Of a stretch of DNA of 64,000 nt, positions 20,943 through 30,982 are shown in pieces. The stretch comes from Gigantopelta aegis (Eukaryota > Mollusca > Gastropoda > Neomphalida > Peltospiridae). Position numbers and translations under genes: made by a program. The stretch's first letter is position 1; each line of letters opens with the position of its first letter. The DNA is taken from assembly GCF_016097555.1 (NCBI RefSeq), contig NC_054703.1, positions 40,718,130-40,782,129 of the forward strand. Reading direction: 5' to 3'. The notes beneath the pieces are model-generated. The model had not been told where the DNA came from and did not search any database. It was given only the letters and a program-made list of their open reading frames with translations.

Positions 20943-23084
20943 ATGAGAACGTGTTATTTCTATGCCATCACTGCAGCTTGTTGCTTAGTTACAATGGTCT
21001 TGATTTTGTGGAGCGAAAAGTTAACCAATCTGACCTCCAGTTGCCTATTCTTTTCTAACCGCGAATGCAACGAACGCAAAAGTAAAGGAATATCACATGA
21101 ACCTGTTATATTATTTGACAATCTCGAAACGAATCGGAATGCAGCGAGCTTGCCGCCACTTAACAGAAAATCCATGAACCATCAGAAAACGAAATCTCAG
21201 AAAGATGCAGACAGCACGAAGAGGAATTCTGGGAAAGATGCAGACAGCACGAATAGGAATTCTGAGAAAGATGCAGACAGCACGAAGAGGAATTCTGGGA
21301 AAGATGCAGACAGCACGAATAGGAATTCTGAGAAAGATGCAGACAGCACGAAGAGGAATTCTGGGAAAGATGCAGACAGCACGAAGAGGAATTCTGAGAA
21401 AGATGCAATTTACAAAGGTGGAAAGGAAGATAATGTCTATGAAAGTCACAGGAAAGATAGCGTATTGAACAATGAGAAAAAAGATGTAAGTGGAAAGAAA
21501 GACAAGGCCAATGGAAGTGGCAAGAAAGATAACACCTATGGACGTAGCACGAAAGTTACCGTCTATATAAACGATGGAAAAAATAATGTTGATGAAAATG
21601 GCAAGAAAAATAAGGTTTATGATGGTGACAAGAAAGATAGCAACTATGAAAATGATAAGAACCATGGCACGAAAGATAAAGTCCATGCAAATGATGGGAA
21701 GGATGATGTTTATGAAAATGATAAGAAAGATAAGGTCTATATAAATGGCACAAAAGATAAGGTCCGTGCAAATGATGGGAAGGATGATGCTTATGAAAAT
21801 GATAAGAAAGATAAGGTCTATGTAAATGGCACAAAGGATAAGGTCCGTGCAAATGATGGGAAGGATGATGTTTATGAAAATGATAAGAAAGATAAGGTCT
21901 ATATAAATGGCACAAAAGATAAGGTCCGTGCAAATGATCAGAAGGATGATGTTTATGAAAATGATAAGAAAGATAAGGTCTATGTAAATGGCACAAAGGA
22001 TAAGGTCCGTGCAAATGATGGGAAGGATGATGTTTATGAAAATGATAAGAAAGATAAGGTCTATGTAAATGGCACAAAGGATAAGGTCCGTTCAAATGAT
22101 GGGAAAGGTGAAGAGAAGGGCAAGGAAGTAAAGGTGTATAGAGGTGATGGAGTAAAACGTACGGTCCACCAAGGTGGCAAGAGGCGCTATTTGATATACC
22201 AGTGTGACGAGACGTCAACCTGCGGCGGATGGGGAGATCGACAGAGGGGAATGGTGTCTGTTTTCCTTCTTGCTATCGTCACAAACAGAATGTTTGGAAT
22301 CAATATGACCAGCCCGTGTGACCTCAAACTGTTCTACATCCCAAACCAGGTCAACTGGATCGTAAAGAAACGAGACTTGAAAGCCCTGTCCAAAATCCAC
22401 GTTTATGGAATGGATCGGAATAAAAACCTTTATAATCTGCCGACACTAGATTTCAATAAACGCTTTCCTCAAGATGTAGTTTACCTACATACAAACATTG
22501 ACTATTTCTGGGCAATTGTTAAAAACCCCGTGTTTTCAAAACACCTCCCCAAATGGGTGGCCTACGGAAGAAATAAAGCTTTCAGGACCGCGTGGAACAT
22601 GATGATGAAGTACACCGCGCATTTCGAGGAGCACGTGGACAACCTCATGTCACTGACTTCCGGTGGAGATCTGCTCTGTGCGCATGTGCGACTGAGACGG
22701 AACCCAACCATTCCAAACGACGCGAAATCCATCAACTCTCCAGCGACTGTCAAACATTTGTGGAAGTTTCTTGATAAGTACGTCACAAACTCGAGTCGCG
22801 TGTTTATAGCCACAGATTCGCTTGAAGTGAGGAAAATGTCGAAAGAGTATTATAAAGGGAGGCAACTCGACAGCGGCGGAATTATCCTGCACATTGACAG
22901 ACAGCGGAAGTGGAGTCAGGCTTGCGAAGGGTTCGAAATGGCGCTTCTGGACCAAGCGATTCTCACACAGTGTTCAGTGTTAGTCTCTTCTGCCAGTATG
23001 TTTAGTCAACGTGCGGCCATGCTGTCAAACACCAAGGACGTGTTTATCTTTCAAAATGGTACAGTTTCAAAACTCAAAGTATGA
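20943..23084 (+). CDS. Fucosyltransferase-like type II membrane protein, long paralog
   Basis: 713 residues in one exon. Residues about 4-25 form a hydrophobic anchor (AITAACCLVTMVLILW), so it is a type II protein expected in the Golgi lumen. Residues about 80-150 hold six 11-residue repeats (KDADSTKRNSG/E). Residues about 240-395 hold five 27-residue repeats rich in Asp, Lys and Asn (NDGKDDVYEN, DKKDKVY). The catalytic domain starts near 413. CGGWGDRQRG (about 427-436) resembles the GGxGDRxxG motif of GDP-fucose enzymes, AHVRLR (about 579-584) resembles the conserved H-x-R motif, and IATDSLEVRK (about 622) and ALLDQAILTQCSVLVSSAS (about 667) fit the later motifs. N-glycosylation sites include NMTS and NSSR. 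By family knowledge it would transfer fucose from GDP-fucose; the acceptor is unknown. The intact frame supports a real gene. Confidence 0.82.
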   Translation: MRTCYFYAITAACCLVTMVLILWSEKLTNLTSSCLFFSNRECNERKSKGISHEPVILFDNLETNRNAASLPPLNRKSMNHQKTKSQKDADSTKRNSGKDADSTNRNSEKDADSTKRNSGKDADSTNRNSEKDADSTKRNSGKDADSTKRNSEKDAIYKGGKEDNVYESHRKDSVLNNEKKDVSGKKDKANGSGKKDNTYGRSTKVTVYINDGKNNVDENGKKNKVYDGDKKDSNYENDKNHGTKDKVHANDGKDDVYENDKKDKVYINGTKDKVRANDGKDDAYENDKKDKVYVNGTKDKVRANDGKDDVYENDKKDKVYINGTKDKVRANDQKDDVYENDKKDKVYVNGTKDKVRANDGKDDVYENDKKDKVYVNGTKDKVRSNDGKGEEKGKEVKVYRGDGVKRTVHQGGKRRYLIYQCDETSTCGGWGDRQRGMVSVFLLAIVTNRMFGINMTSPCDLKLFYIPNQVNWIVKKRDLKALSKIHVYGMDRNKNLYNLPTLDFNKRFPQDVVYLHTNIDYFWAIVKNPVFSKHLPKWVAYGRNKAFRTAWNMMMKYTAHFEEHVDNLMSLTSGGDLLCAHVRLRRNPTIPNDAKSINSPATVKHLWKFLDKYVTNSSRVFIATDSLEVRKMSKEYYKGRQLDSGGIILHIDRQRKWSQACEGFEMALLDQAILTQCSVLVSSASMFSQRAAMLSNTKDVFIFQNGTVSKLKV
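21203..21408 (+). repeat. 33-bp coding minisatellite in gene 1 stem
   Basis: AAAGATGCAGACAGCACGAA and the next 13 bases repeat about six times, with AAGAGG/AATAGG and GGG/GAG alternation. Each unit encodes KDADSTKRNSG or a variant. The paralog has four units. Confidence 0.93.
21676..22110 (+). repeat. 81-bp coding minisatellite in gene 1 stem
   Basis: GATGTTTATGAAAATGATAA, AAGATAAGGTCTATATAAAT and GGCACAAAAGATAAGGTCCG occur in about five units of 81 bp (27 residues). The paralog at 35030-35090 retains about one. The unit length is a multiple of three, so expansion keeps the frame. Confidence 0.93.
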
Positions 23085-23207
23085 AGGTGTGTTTGATCTC
23101 CATAGACCGTAAATGTTCACAAGCTAAAATTCTTGTGGTTTTTCTTTAATTTTAAGGCTATCAACAGACACACACATACGCATTATGCAAACGAACGCTC
23201 GCGCGAG

Positions 23208-23242
<35 letters not shown>
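23208..23242. repeat. (CA)n microsatellite in 3' UTR
   Basis: About 17 CA dinucleotides preceded by GCTCGCGCGAGCACG, a short palindrome. The paralog has a CA/CG tract in the same place. Confidence 0.9.
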
Positions 23243-23243
<1 letters not shown>

Positions 23244-23337
23244 AGACGCATGCGTTGTCGGGCGGTTCTTACACATTGTGAAATTAATATCTGATATTGG
23301 TACAATTTGATTATTGTTTTTTTGCACATGAATTAAT

Positions 23338-23343
23338 AATAAA
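23338..23343 (+). promoter_or_regulatory. Polyadenylation signal AATAAA, gene 1
   Basis: AATAAA lies 254 bases after the stop codon, in 3' sequence that aligns with the paralog, where AATAAA is also kept. Confidence 0.55.
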
Positions 23344-23385
23344 CTTTTAAGAACAAAATACAATTGCACCAATTAATATGTGGAA

Positions 23386-24150
23386 GAACAAATGTACAGT
23401 TAATACACAAACGTCTGTCCCTCGTGCACTCAGTCATGTACAGTTAACACACAAACGTCTGTCCCTCGTGCACTCAGTCATGTACAGTTAACACACAAAC
23501 GTCTGTCCCTCGTGCACTCAGTCATGTACAGTTAATACACAAACGTCTGTCCCTCGTGCACTGAGTCATGTACAGTTACCACACAAACGTCTGTCCCTCG
23601 TGCACTGAGTCATGTACAGTTAACACACAAACGTCAAACGTCTGTCCCTCGTGCACTCAGTCATGTACAGTTAATACACAAACGTCTGTCCCTCGTGCAC
23701 TCAGTCATGTACAGTTAATACACAAACGTCTGTCCCTCGTGCACTCAGTCACGTACAGTTAACACACACACGTCTGCCCCTCGTGCACTCAGTCATGTAC
23801 AGTTAATACACAAACGTCTGTCCCTCGTGCACTGAGTCATGTACAGTTACCACACAAACGTCTGTCCCTCGTGCACTGAGTCATGTACAGTTAACACACA
23901 AACGTCAAACGTCTGTCCCTCGTGCACTCAGTCATGTACAGTTAATACACAAACGTCTGTCCCTCGTGCACTCAGTCATGTACAGTTAATACACAAACGT
24001 CTGTCCCTCGTGCACTCAGTCACGTACAGTTAACACACACACGTCTGCCCCTCGTGCACTCAGTCATGTACAGTTAATACACAAACGTCTGTCCCTCGTG
24101 CACTCAGTCATGTACAGTTAACACACAAATGCCTGTCCCTCGTGCACTCA
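23386..24150. repeat. 44-bp minisatellite with higher-order structure
   Basis: CACAAACGTCTGTCCCTCGT plus GCACTCAGTCATGTACAGTT repeats about 17 times. A block of six units, including one with an extra AAACGTC, is itself repeated with a 271-bp period (near-identical stretches 23568-23762 and 23839-24033). Four units of the same satellite follow the paralog at 36395-36546. Confidence 0.94.
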
Positions 24151-24478
24151 GATCCCAATCGAGGCATAGGATTTTTAATCCAGATACCGACTCCAAACCC
24201 TGATTGAGTGCCCTGCAAGGCTCAATAAGTAGGTGTAAATCACTTGCACCGACCAGTGATCCATAACTGGTTCAACAAAGGCCATGGTTTGTGCTATCCT
24301 GCCTGTGGGAAGCGCAAATAAGAGATCCCTTGCTGCCTGTCGTAACAGAGTAGCACGTGGCGACAACGAGTTTCCTCTAAAAAAAAAAACAGTGTCAGAA
24401 TGGCCATATGTTTGACGTCCAATAGCCGATGATAAGATAAAAAATCAATGTGCTCTAGTGGCGTCGTTAAAACCCCCC
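24150..24478 (+). mobile_element. SINE, H2 head (truncated) and T2 tail
   Basis: It starts within the H2 head (GATCCCAATCGAGGCATAGG), passes ATCCAGATACCGACTCCAAA and the core, and ends in T2 (CGTCCAATAGCCGATGATAA, GCTCTAGTGGCGTCGTTAAA). This H2+T2 combination completes the set of four head/tail pairings in the window. Confidence 0.9.
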
Positions 24479-24485
24479 AACTTTT

Positions 24486-24636
24486 AACTTTTGTTAACCC
24501 CAACCCGGTGGTGAAGTGATTACAGGAATTTTAGCAAGAGTGGGGTCTCTCTCTGTGTGTGTGGTGTGTGTGTGTGTATGTGTGTGTGTGTGGTGTGTGG
24601 TGTGTGTGTGTGGTGTGTGTGTGTGGTGTGTGTGTG

Positions 24637-24668
<32 letters not shown>

Positions 24669-24965
24669 AAGGGTCGAGTCACACTTCCTGGAAAATACAA
24701 ATAAAAATAGAAACTTTGCTTCGGCATGGAGGGTTTCGACTTAATACTGGGTTCGTATCACAATCACAAAACTCGCTCATGATGGGAGCCGGTACCGGGT
24801 GGTGATCCCATTATCTACTAGCCTTAAAGGAACAGTCGTGGTGCACTGGATGGAACGAGAAATAGCCTAATGCGTCCACCGATGGGAATTGATCTCAGAC
24901 TGACCGCGCATGAGAGCCCAATTTCAGAAAACATCGTAAACCTAGTTTTGCACGTAAACGTAAAC
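24486..24965 (+). repeat. Dispersed repeat R, uninterrupted copy
   Basis: From CCCCAACCCGGTGGTGAAGT through a GT tract, GGTCGAGTCACACTTCCTGG and GGAGCCGGTACCGGGTGGTG to TAGTTTTGCACGTAAACGTA. A second copy at 42783-44958 is split by a transposon, so this copy serves as the empty-site reference. Its 3' part overlaps SINE-like words (GTGGTGCACTGGATGGAACG, reverse core). Confidence 0.85.
24548..24668. repeat. GT-rich and GA microsatellites
   Basis: Imperfect GT runs with GGTGTG interruptions, ending in about eight GA units. Frames here are artefacts. Confidence 0.95.
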
Positions 24966-25150
24966 CTTGTAGAAAACCACCCTAAATTCCTCCTATATAT
25001 TATACAGGATTACGTAAAATGTCTTTAAAGATGTATTACACAATTTAACAAAAGATTTTATTATGTTGATATTTTTACATTTTCCATTCAGTTTTAAGCA
25101 TTGAAATTCCAAGAACCGAATATCCCAGTACCTTTTAGGAACTGATGCTT

Positions 25151-25282
25151 TCTAGAATGTTTTGGTACTTTCTAGAATCTTCCAATGGCTGCTATGTTTT
25201 AGTTCTTTCTAGAATGTTTCAGTACTTTCTGAAATGTTCCAGTGCTGTCTAGAATGTTCCAATGCTTTCTAGAATGTTCCAG
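25151..25282 (+). promoter_or_regulatory. Six-copy array of heat-shock-element-like motifs
   Basis: TCTAGAATGTTCCAG-type words lie at 25151, 25171, 25208, 25228, 25248 and 25268, mostly 20 bp apart. Each has the inverted GAAnnTTC core that heat-shock factor binds (some with one change). The array ends about 60 bp before the first ATG of the transposon-derived protein at 25341. It may be a promoter of that element; an incidental 20-bp minisatellite is the alternative. Confidence 0.5.
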
Positions 25283-25340
25283 ATGGTGTATATGTAGGCC
25301 TATACGTGCATAGCTCAACTTAGTATTTTTCAGGTGCACA

Positions 25341-26845
25341 ATGTCTTCATCGCGAAGCTGCTTACATTCTGGCGATTCATTTTGTTATGTTTGTGGATTC
25401 TACATTGGTCCAAGGCAGGTAAAGCATGGAATCAAAGTATCTACGAAATTTGCACAAGCTTATGAATTATACTTTGGCATGAAGATTGGGGATCAAGACA
25501 AATCATGGGCTCTACACGTAGTTTGTGGTACATGTCGATCGAATTTGGAGGGATGGATGCGAGGTGACCGCCCCTCGATGCCCTTTGCCATACCCCGAAC
25601 ACGGAGAGAACCACAGAACCATGTGAATGACTGCTACTTCTGTATGGTGGACATTACAAGATTCAAGAAAACGAAAAATCGACTTGATATCACATATTCA
25701 TATATACCATCATCTATTGCTCCAGTTCCACACTCTGAATAACTATCTGTCCCGAGACCACCTGCTAAGATTTGGAGAGTGAAGGTGAAAAGTTTGAATC
25801 TGAATCTGAAGAATCTTACGTTGGTCATACTGGCGAAGAAAAGAAGCAACCACACTTTCCAAACTAGTAGGAACTGGATGATTTGATTCGAGATCTCGGG
25901 ATGACGAAGTCTAATGCAGAACTTCTAACATCAAGACTGATGGAGTGAAACCTTTTGGACAACAGTTGTCGAACTACAGCTGCTAGGAAAAGACAAGATG
26001 ATTTATTTTTCTGTAATGACGTTGAGAACTTGTTTCAAGAACTGGGTATTGGTCACGAAACAAACGATTGGCGTTTCTTCATAGACAGTTCCTCACGAAG
26101 TCTCAAATGTGTTCTTCTGAATATTGGGAATCAGAATCCATCAACACCAATTGAGCACTCTGTACATATAAAGGAAAACTATGAAAATGTAAAATTTCTT
26201 CTGCAAACTATAGACTACAACAGGTACAAATGGCAAGTCTGTGGCGATTTCAAAATGATTAGCTTCTTAAAAGGACTTCTAGGAGACTATACAAAACATT
26301 CTTGCTTTCTTTGCCTGTGGGACAGTCGCGCTACATCTCAACACTACTGCAAAAAACACTAGCCTCAAAGAGAACACTTTATTCCAGGAACACAGGCACT
26401 GAACAAACAAGGCGAAGCTTCCAAATACATTTCCAACATATTTCCAACATATTTCCACATCTGTCAAAAGCAAAAATCGAAGGTGGTATTTTAACCGGAC
26501 CAGATGTTCGCAAGATGCTTCAGTCAGAAGCATTTAAAGGAAAAAATGACATCATAGGAAAGAAACGCTTGGAGGTCGTTTAGAGAAGTGGTTGAAAATT
26601 TCCTTGGGAATAACAAAAGTAGGAATTACGAAGAGTTAATAGAAAAGTTGATAAAGACTTATGAAAAGCTTGGATGCCAGATGTTTTTGAAATTGCATTT
26701 CCTCCATTCTCACCTTAATTTCTTCAGTGAAAATATGAGTGACATCAATGAAGAACACGGCGAAAGATTTCACCAAGATATATCAAGTATGGAAAAATAT
26801 ATCAATGGAAATGGGACTGCAACATGATAGGTGACTATCGGGGGG
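25341..26845 (+). pseudogene. Decayed transposon-derived protein (RNase H-like), unnamed family
   Basis: The first frame (25341-25742) starts MSSSRSCLHSGDSFCYVCGF and has paired cysteines (CYVC, CGTC, CYFC) suggesting a zinc-binding N-terminus. After a stop, a second frame (25955-26362) has WRFFIDSSSRSL, VCGDFKMISFLKG and HSCFLCLWDSRA. Later shifted frames have FPHLSKAKIEGGILTGPDVR and LHFLHSHLNFF with EEHGERFHQDI. I recognise this protein from many invertebrate genomes as multicopy and probably a DDE-type transposase, but cannot name its superfamily. Several frameshifts and a missing middle segment show it is dead. Confidence 0.72.
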
Positions 26846-27649
26846 TAGTACGTGATGTAATGTCATCGACGAAGAGTACAAAAAACCCTGTTTATTTGTG
26901 ATTTGTAATCTTTGTTGTTGATTTATACCTGTATAGTAGAACGTTCAGAATATCTATGTAATATTTGTTAATAAATGCCATTAAAATCCATCAATATAGT
27001 GTTCTGTATTATGTCTTTGGAGCATTGGATCTCATAAATTCGTAAAACATTTTTTAAGAATAGTGAAAGTGAGATTCTGTGACTAAAACTACCACTCTAG
27101 AAGAAGTGGTAACTGTTCTGTAATCAGTGCACTTTAACTAAACATAATCAACACAAACACGGACATATCTAAGAACTTTCTGAAAATGGCTGTTTCATTG
27201 TACTACACTTGACGCATTTTGTGCCTCAAGTGGCAAGTCATTTGATCTTAAATAATTTGAGGGTGCTGAAGAAATGTTGCCGGCTGATATTACTTGTCCT
27301 TTAAATATCAAGATATTTCCATTGCATTACAACGTTATGACAAGTTGGTTCCATTACTGTCAAATGAAACGAGGAAAACATAGTTCTAACAGTTACTTTT
27401 TGTAATATTATATGGAACCAACATAAATGGAATTCCCATCCCACAATTATTTAAACAATCTAGAGTTTTTAATACATTGGTCATTTCTGTGTTTATGCTA
27501 ATTTTATGTAAATTTGACTTCTTAAAACATTGCAGACTAATCATATATCAATCATGTCATATAGAAAGCATTGCAATAGTCACTAATATCGTGAATGTAT
27601 CCCAGTTAGAAGCCAAGATATTACATTTCCTATTTTAGTTGGTTCATGA
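26846..27649. other. AT-rich intergenic DNA, no gene seen
   Basis: The first 150 bp are probably the 3' end of the decayed transposon. The rest shows no coding, repeat or RNA signal that I can support. Confidence 0.5.
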
Positions 27650-28165
27650 TGGCCATCTTGAATTTCATTATAAATATTTATCTCATATTATGAGGTAAAT
27701 GGTATCTAAATCTAACGGGTACGGTGGCCATCTTGAATTTCATTATAATATTTATCTCATATTGTGAGGTAAATGGTATCTAAATCTAACGGACACGGTG
27801 GCCATCTTGAATTTCATTGTAATATTTATCTCACAGTGTGAGGTAAATGGTATCTAAATCTAACGGACACGGTGGCCATCTTGAATTTCATTATAATATT
27901 TATCTCACAGTGTGAGGTAAATGGTATCTAAATCTAACGGACACGGTGGCCATCTTGAATTTCATTGTAATATTTATCTCACAGTGTGAGGTAAATGGTA
28001 TCTAAATCTAACGGACACGGTGGCCATCTTGAATTTCATTATAATATTTATCTCACAGTGTGAGGTAAATGGTATCTAAATCTAACGGACACGGTGGCCA
28101 TCTTGAATTTCATTATAATATTTATCTGACAGTGTGAGGTAAATGGTATCTAAATCTAACGGACA
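27650..28165. repeat. 74-bp tandem array, ~7 copies
   Basis: GGCCATCTTGAATTTCATTA begins each unit, followed by TATTTATCTCACAGTGTGAG and AAATGGTATCTAAATCTAAC. CTCACAGTGTGAG inside each unit is nearly palindromic. Units are almost identical apart from the first. Confidence 0.95.
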
Positions 28166-28266
28166 CGGATGTACTCGTATTATTATATTTCTTACATATC
28201 CTCAAAAACCAGGTTTTAAGGAAATTTTAACATCTTTTTCGACAAAGTTATTTACAGCCGTATCAC

Positions 28267-28652
28267 CGGCCTCGGCGGCGTCGTGGTTAGGCCATCGGTC
28301 AACAGGCTGGTAGGTACTGGGTTCGGATCCCAGTCGAGGCATGGGATTTTTAATCCAGATACCGACTCCAAACCCTGATTGAGTGCTCCACAAGGCTCAA
28401 TGAGTAGGTGTAAACCACTTACACCGACCAGTGATCCATAACTGGTTCAACAAGGCCATGGTTTGTGCTACCCTGCCTGAGGGAAGCGCAAATAAAAGAT
28501 CCCTTACTGCTAATCGGAAAGAGTAGCCCATGTAGTGGCGACAACGGGTTTTTCTCTCAAAATCTGTGTGGTCCTTAACCATATGTCTGACGCCATATAA
28601 CCGTAAATAAAATGTGTTGAGTGCGTCGTTAAATAAAACATTTCTTTCTTTC
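28267..28652 (+). mobile_element. Complete SINE, H2 head and T1 tail, with 16-bp target duplication
   Basis: The SINE runs from CGGCCTCGGCGGCGTCGTGG through B box GGGTTCGGATCCCAGTCGAG, the core, and T1 (ACGCCATATAACCGTAAATA) to a CTTTCTTTCTTT end. TTTACAGCCGTATCAC stands on both sides (28251-28266 and 28653-28668), a perfect 16-bp target-site duplication. This fixes both element boundaries and marks a young insertion made by LINE machinery. Confidence 0.96.
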
Positions 28653-28708
28653 TTTACAGCCGTATCACTTGTAGCTAACTTACTCGTCACAGACCCATGT
28701 TTGTCAGG

Positions 28709-29240
28709 TTAACTATACGTCACAATGTAATCGATTTCCATCGTGTTGATTTTCATTGGATGTATGGCAGTGGTGACCATATCATCACCTAGGAGCAGCC
28801 AGTCGTATGTGTTGAAATGTTTAACACACGTACATGTGTAAACAACCACGTGGTACCAAAAATAACGCATGGTGTCCTCACCGACGGATGTGTAAGAAAT
28901 CCAGATGGTCATTGATTTTGAATAATTTATTCTTAAGCCTGACATATGAGCATAATCATCTAGACCTCTTACCGTACTATTAAGAGTGATCCATCAAGAA
29001 TTGAAACTGATATCATCCACATATTGGGATATTAAATATTCTTCTCCATCTATAGTTATACCTTTAATTGATGTACAATTTCTAATAAGAATTGCCAGAA
29101 TTTCAGCGCATATAATAAACATATATGGCGACAGTGGGTCCCCTTGTCTGCATCCCCTTTTTAAATAAAATGGTTCAGACAAAAACCCATTTTCCATTAC
29201 CCTAGATAAAGAATTATTAAATAAAGTTTTGATCTAATCT
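28709..29240 (-). pseudogene. LINE reverse transcriptase palm fragment
   Basis: On the minus strand the frame from 29197 contains KRGCRQGDPLSPYMFIICAE (palm motif B) and SQYVDDISF (motif C, YVDD catalytic pair). The next broken frame (28945-28709) contains MSGLRINYSKSMTIWI, which normally follows. The two pieces are in different frames and no endonuclease is present. The clade cannot be fixed from so little. Confidence 0.82.
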
Positions 29241-29257
29241 TTAATAGAAGAAGAAGT

Positions 29258-29562
29258 TTGTTGTGTTTAACGACACCACTAGAGGACATTGATTTATTAA
29301 TCATCGGCTATTTGATGTCAAACATATGGTAAGTTTGAGTCACAGAGAGGAAACCCGCTACATTTTTCCATTAGTAGCAAGGGATCTTTTATATGCACCA
29401 TCTCACAGACAGGATAGCAAATACCACGACCTTTGATATACCAGTCGTGGTGCACTGACTGTGACGAGAAATAGCCCAATGGATCCACCGACGGGGATCG
29501 ATCCCAGACCGATCGCGCATCAAGCATGGGAGCGCCTTACCACTGGGCTACGTCCCGCCCTT
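29258..29562 (-). mobile_element. Full-length SINE, H1 head and T2 tail, reverse
   Basis: T2 tail GTTTAACGACACCACTAGAG first, core reversed (ATCTTTTATATGCACCATCT), then the H1 head with CGACGGGGATCGATCCCAGA and CACTGGGCTACGTCCCGCCC. Confidence 0.93.
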
Positions 29563-29755
29563 ACTTATAAAATACCAAACGTTTAAAAAAAAATTGTATG
29601 ACAGTTTTATTTTTTTGTATTTTTGACTGTCATACTTGTCACATATTTCCCTATAATGCAGCGTGTGAGATTGTCAGATCGTGTAGAATAGTTATCTTCA
29701 TGACTATAGGTAATCTCGCAGATATAGATATTGTTGCTAGGTGCATAACAATTAG

Positions 29756-29852
29756 ACGGGGTCGGGGAGTAGACCACTGGTAAAGCGCTCGCTCGATGCG
29801 CGGTCAGTCTAGGATCAATCCCCGTCGGTGGGCTAGTTAGGCCATTACTCAT
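29756..29852 (+). mobile_element. SINE H1 head only
   Basis: GGGGTCGGGGAGTAGACCAC, TGGTAAAGCGCTCGCTCGAT and GATCAATCCCCGTCGGTGGG match H1. The sequence passes into a GA microsatellite after GGGCTAG. Confidence 0.85.
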
Positions 29853-30017
<165 letters not shown>

Positions 30018-30075
30018 TTTGGGAATCTGTTTGAATTTCATCTTCGATCATCGGTAATAATCGGATTACACAATC

Positions 30076-30585
30076 GATTAGAATTATAGGAACACAAGGA
30101 TTAGAATTATAGGAACATAAGAAGGATTAGAATTATAGGAACATAAGGATTAGAATTATAGGAACATAAGGATTAGAATTATAGGAACATAAGAAGGATT
30201 TGAATTATAGGAACATAAGAAGGATTTGAATTATAGGAACATAAGGATTAGAATTATAGGAACATAAGGATTAGAATTATAGGAACATAAGAAGGATTTG
30301 AATTATAGGAACATAAGAAGGATTAGAATTATAGGAACATAAGGATTAGAATTATAGGAACATAAGGATTAGAATTATAGGAACATAAGAAGGATTTGAA
30401 TTATAGGAACATAAGAAGGATTTGAATTATAGGAACATAAGGATTAGAATTATAGGAACACAAGGATTAGAATTATAGGAACATAAGAAGGATTTGAATT
30501 ATGGGAACATAAGAAGGATTTGAATTATAGGAACATAAGAAGGATTTGAATTATAGGAACATAAGAAGGATTTGAATTATAAGGA
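30076..30585. repeat. Minisatellite of 23- and 26-bp unit types in ordered pattern
   Basis: Short unit S is GATTAG plus AATTATAGGAACATAAG. Long unit L ends AAGAAG and often starts GATTTG. Read in order the array goes S L S S L L S S L L S S L L S S L L L L, so an SSLL block of about 98 bp is itself tandemly repeated. Confidence 0.92.
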
Positions 30586-30591
30586 CCATTC

Positions 30592-30965
30592 GGGAAGTTG
30601 CCCAGTGGTAGAGTGCTCACTCGATGTGCGGTCGATCTGGGATCGATCCCCGTCGGTGGACCCATTTGGGCTAATTCTCGTTCCATCAAGTGCACCATGA
30701 CTAGTATATCAAAGGCCGTGGCATGTGCTATCCTGTCTGTCGCATGGTGCATAGAAAAGATCCCTTGCTACTAATGGAAAATGTAGCGGGTTTCCTCTCT
30801 AAGACTAATGTCAGAATTACCAAATGTTTGACATCCAATAACCGATGATTAATAAATCAATGTGCTCCAGTGGTATCGTTAAACAAAACAAACTGTAGCT
30901 GTTGTTCATCGCCCATTGGGTCCTGGCAGCAAAGGTGGTGTCATTAAATAAAAGAAACTTTTAAC
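30592..30965 (+). mobile_element. SINE, H1 head and T2 tail, with extra 3' segment
   Basis: H1 head (AGTTGCCCAGTGGTAGAGTG, GGGATCGATCCCCGTCGGTG), core, and T2 tail (ACATCCAATAACCGATGATT, GGTATCGTTAAACAAAACAA). It is followed by GTTGTTCATCGCCCATTGGG and CCTGGCAGCAAAGGT, which also follow the SINE-tail array near 42650. This extra segment may be part of one subfamily's 3' end. Confidence 0.9.
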
Positions 30966-30982
30966 TATTTGTACTGATTCCA

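Noticed and set aside
21111..22218. Reverse-strand frames opposite the fucosyltransferase-like genes
   Set aside because: They mirror the coding minisatellites (33 and 81 bp, both divisible by three), so stay open by chance.
27650..28165. CRISPR-like array
   Set aside because: Units are directly adjoining 74-bp repeats with no unique spacers, and the DNA is clearly eukaryotic. The same applies to the other arrays in the window.
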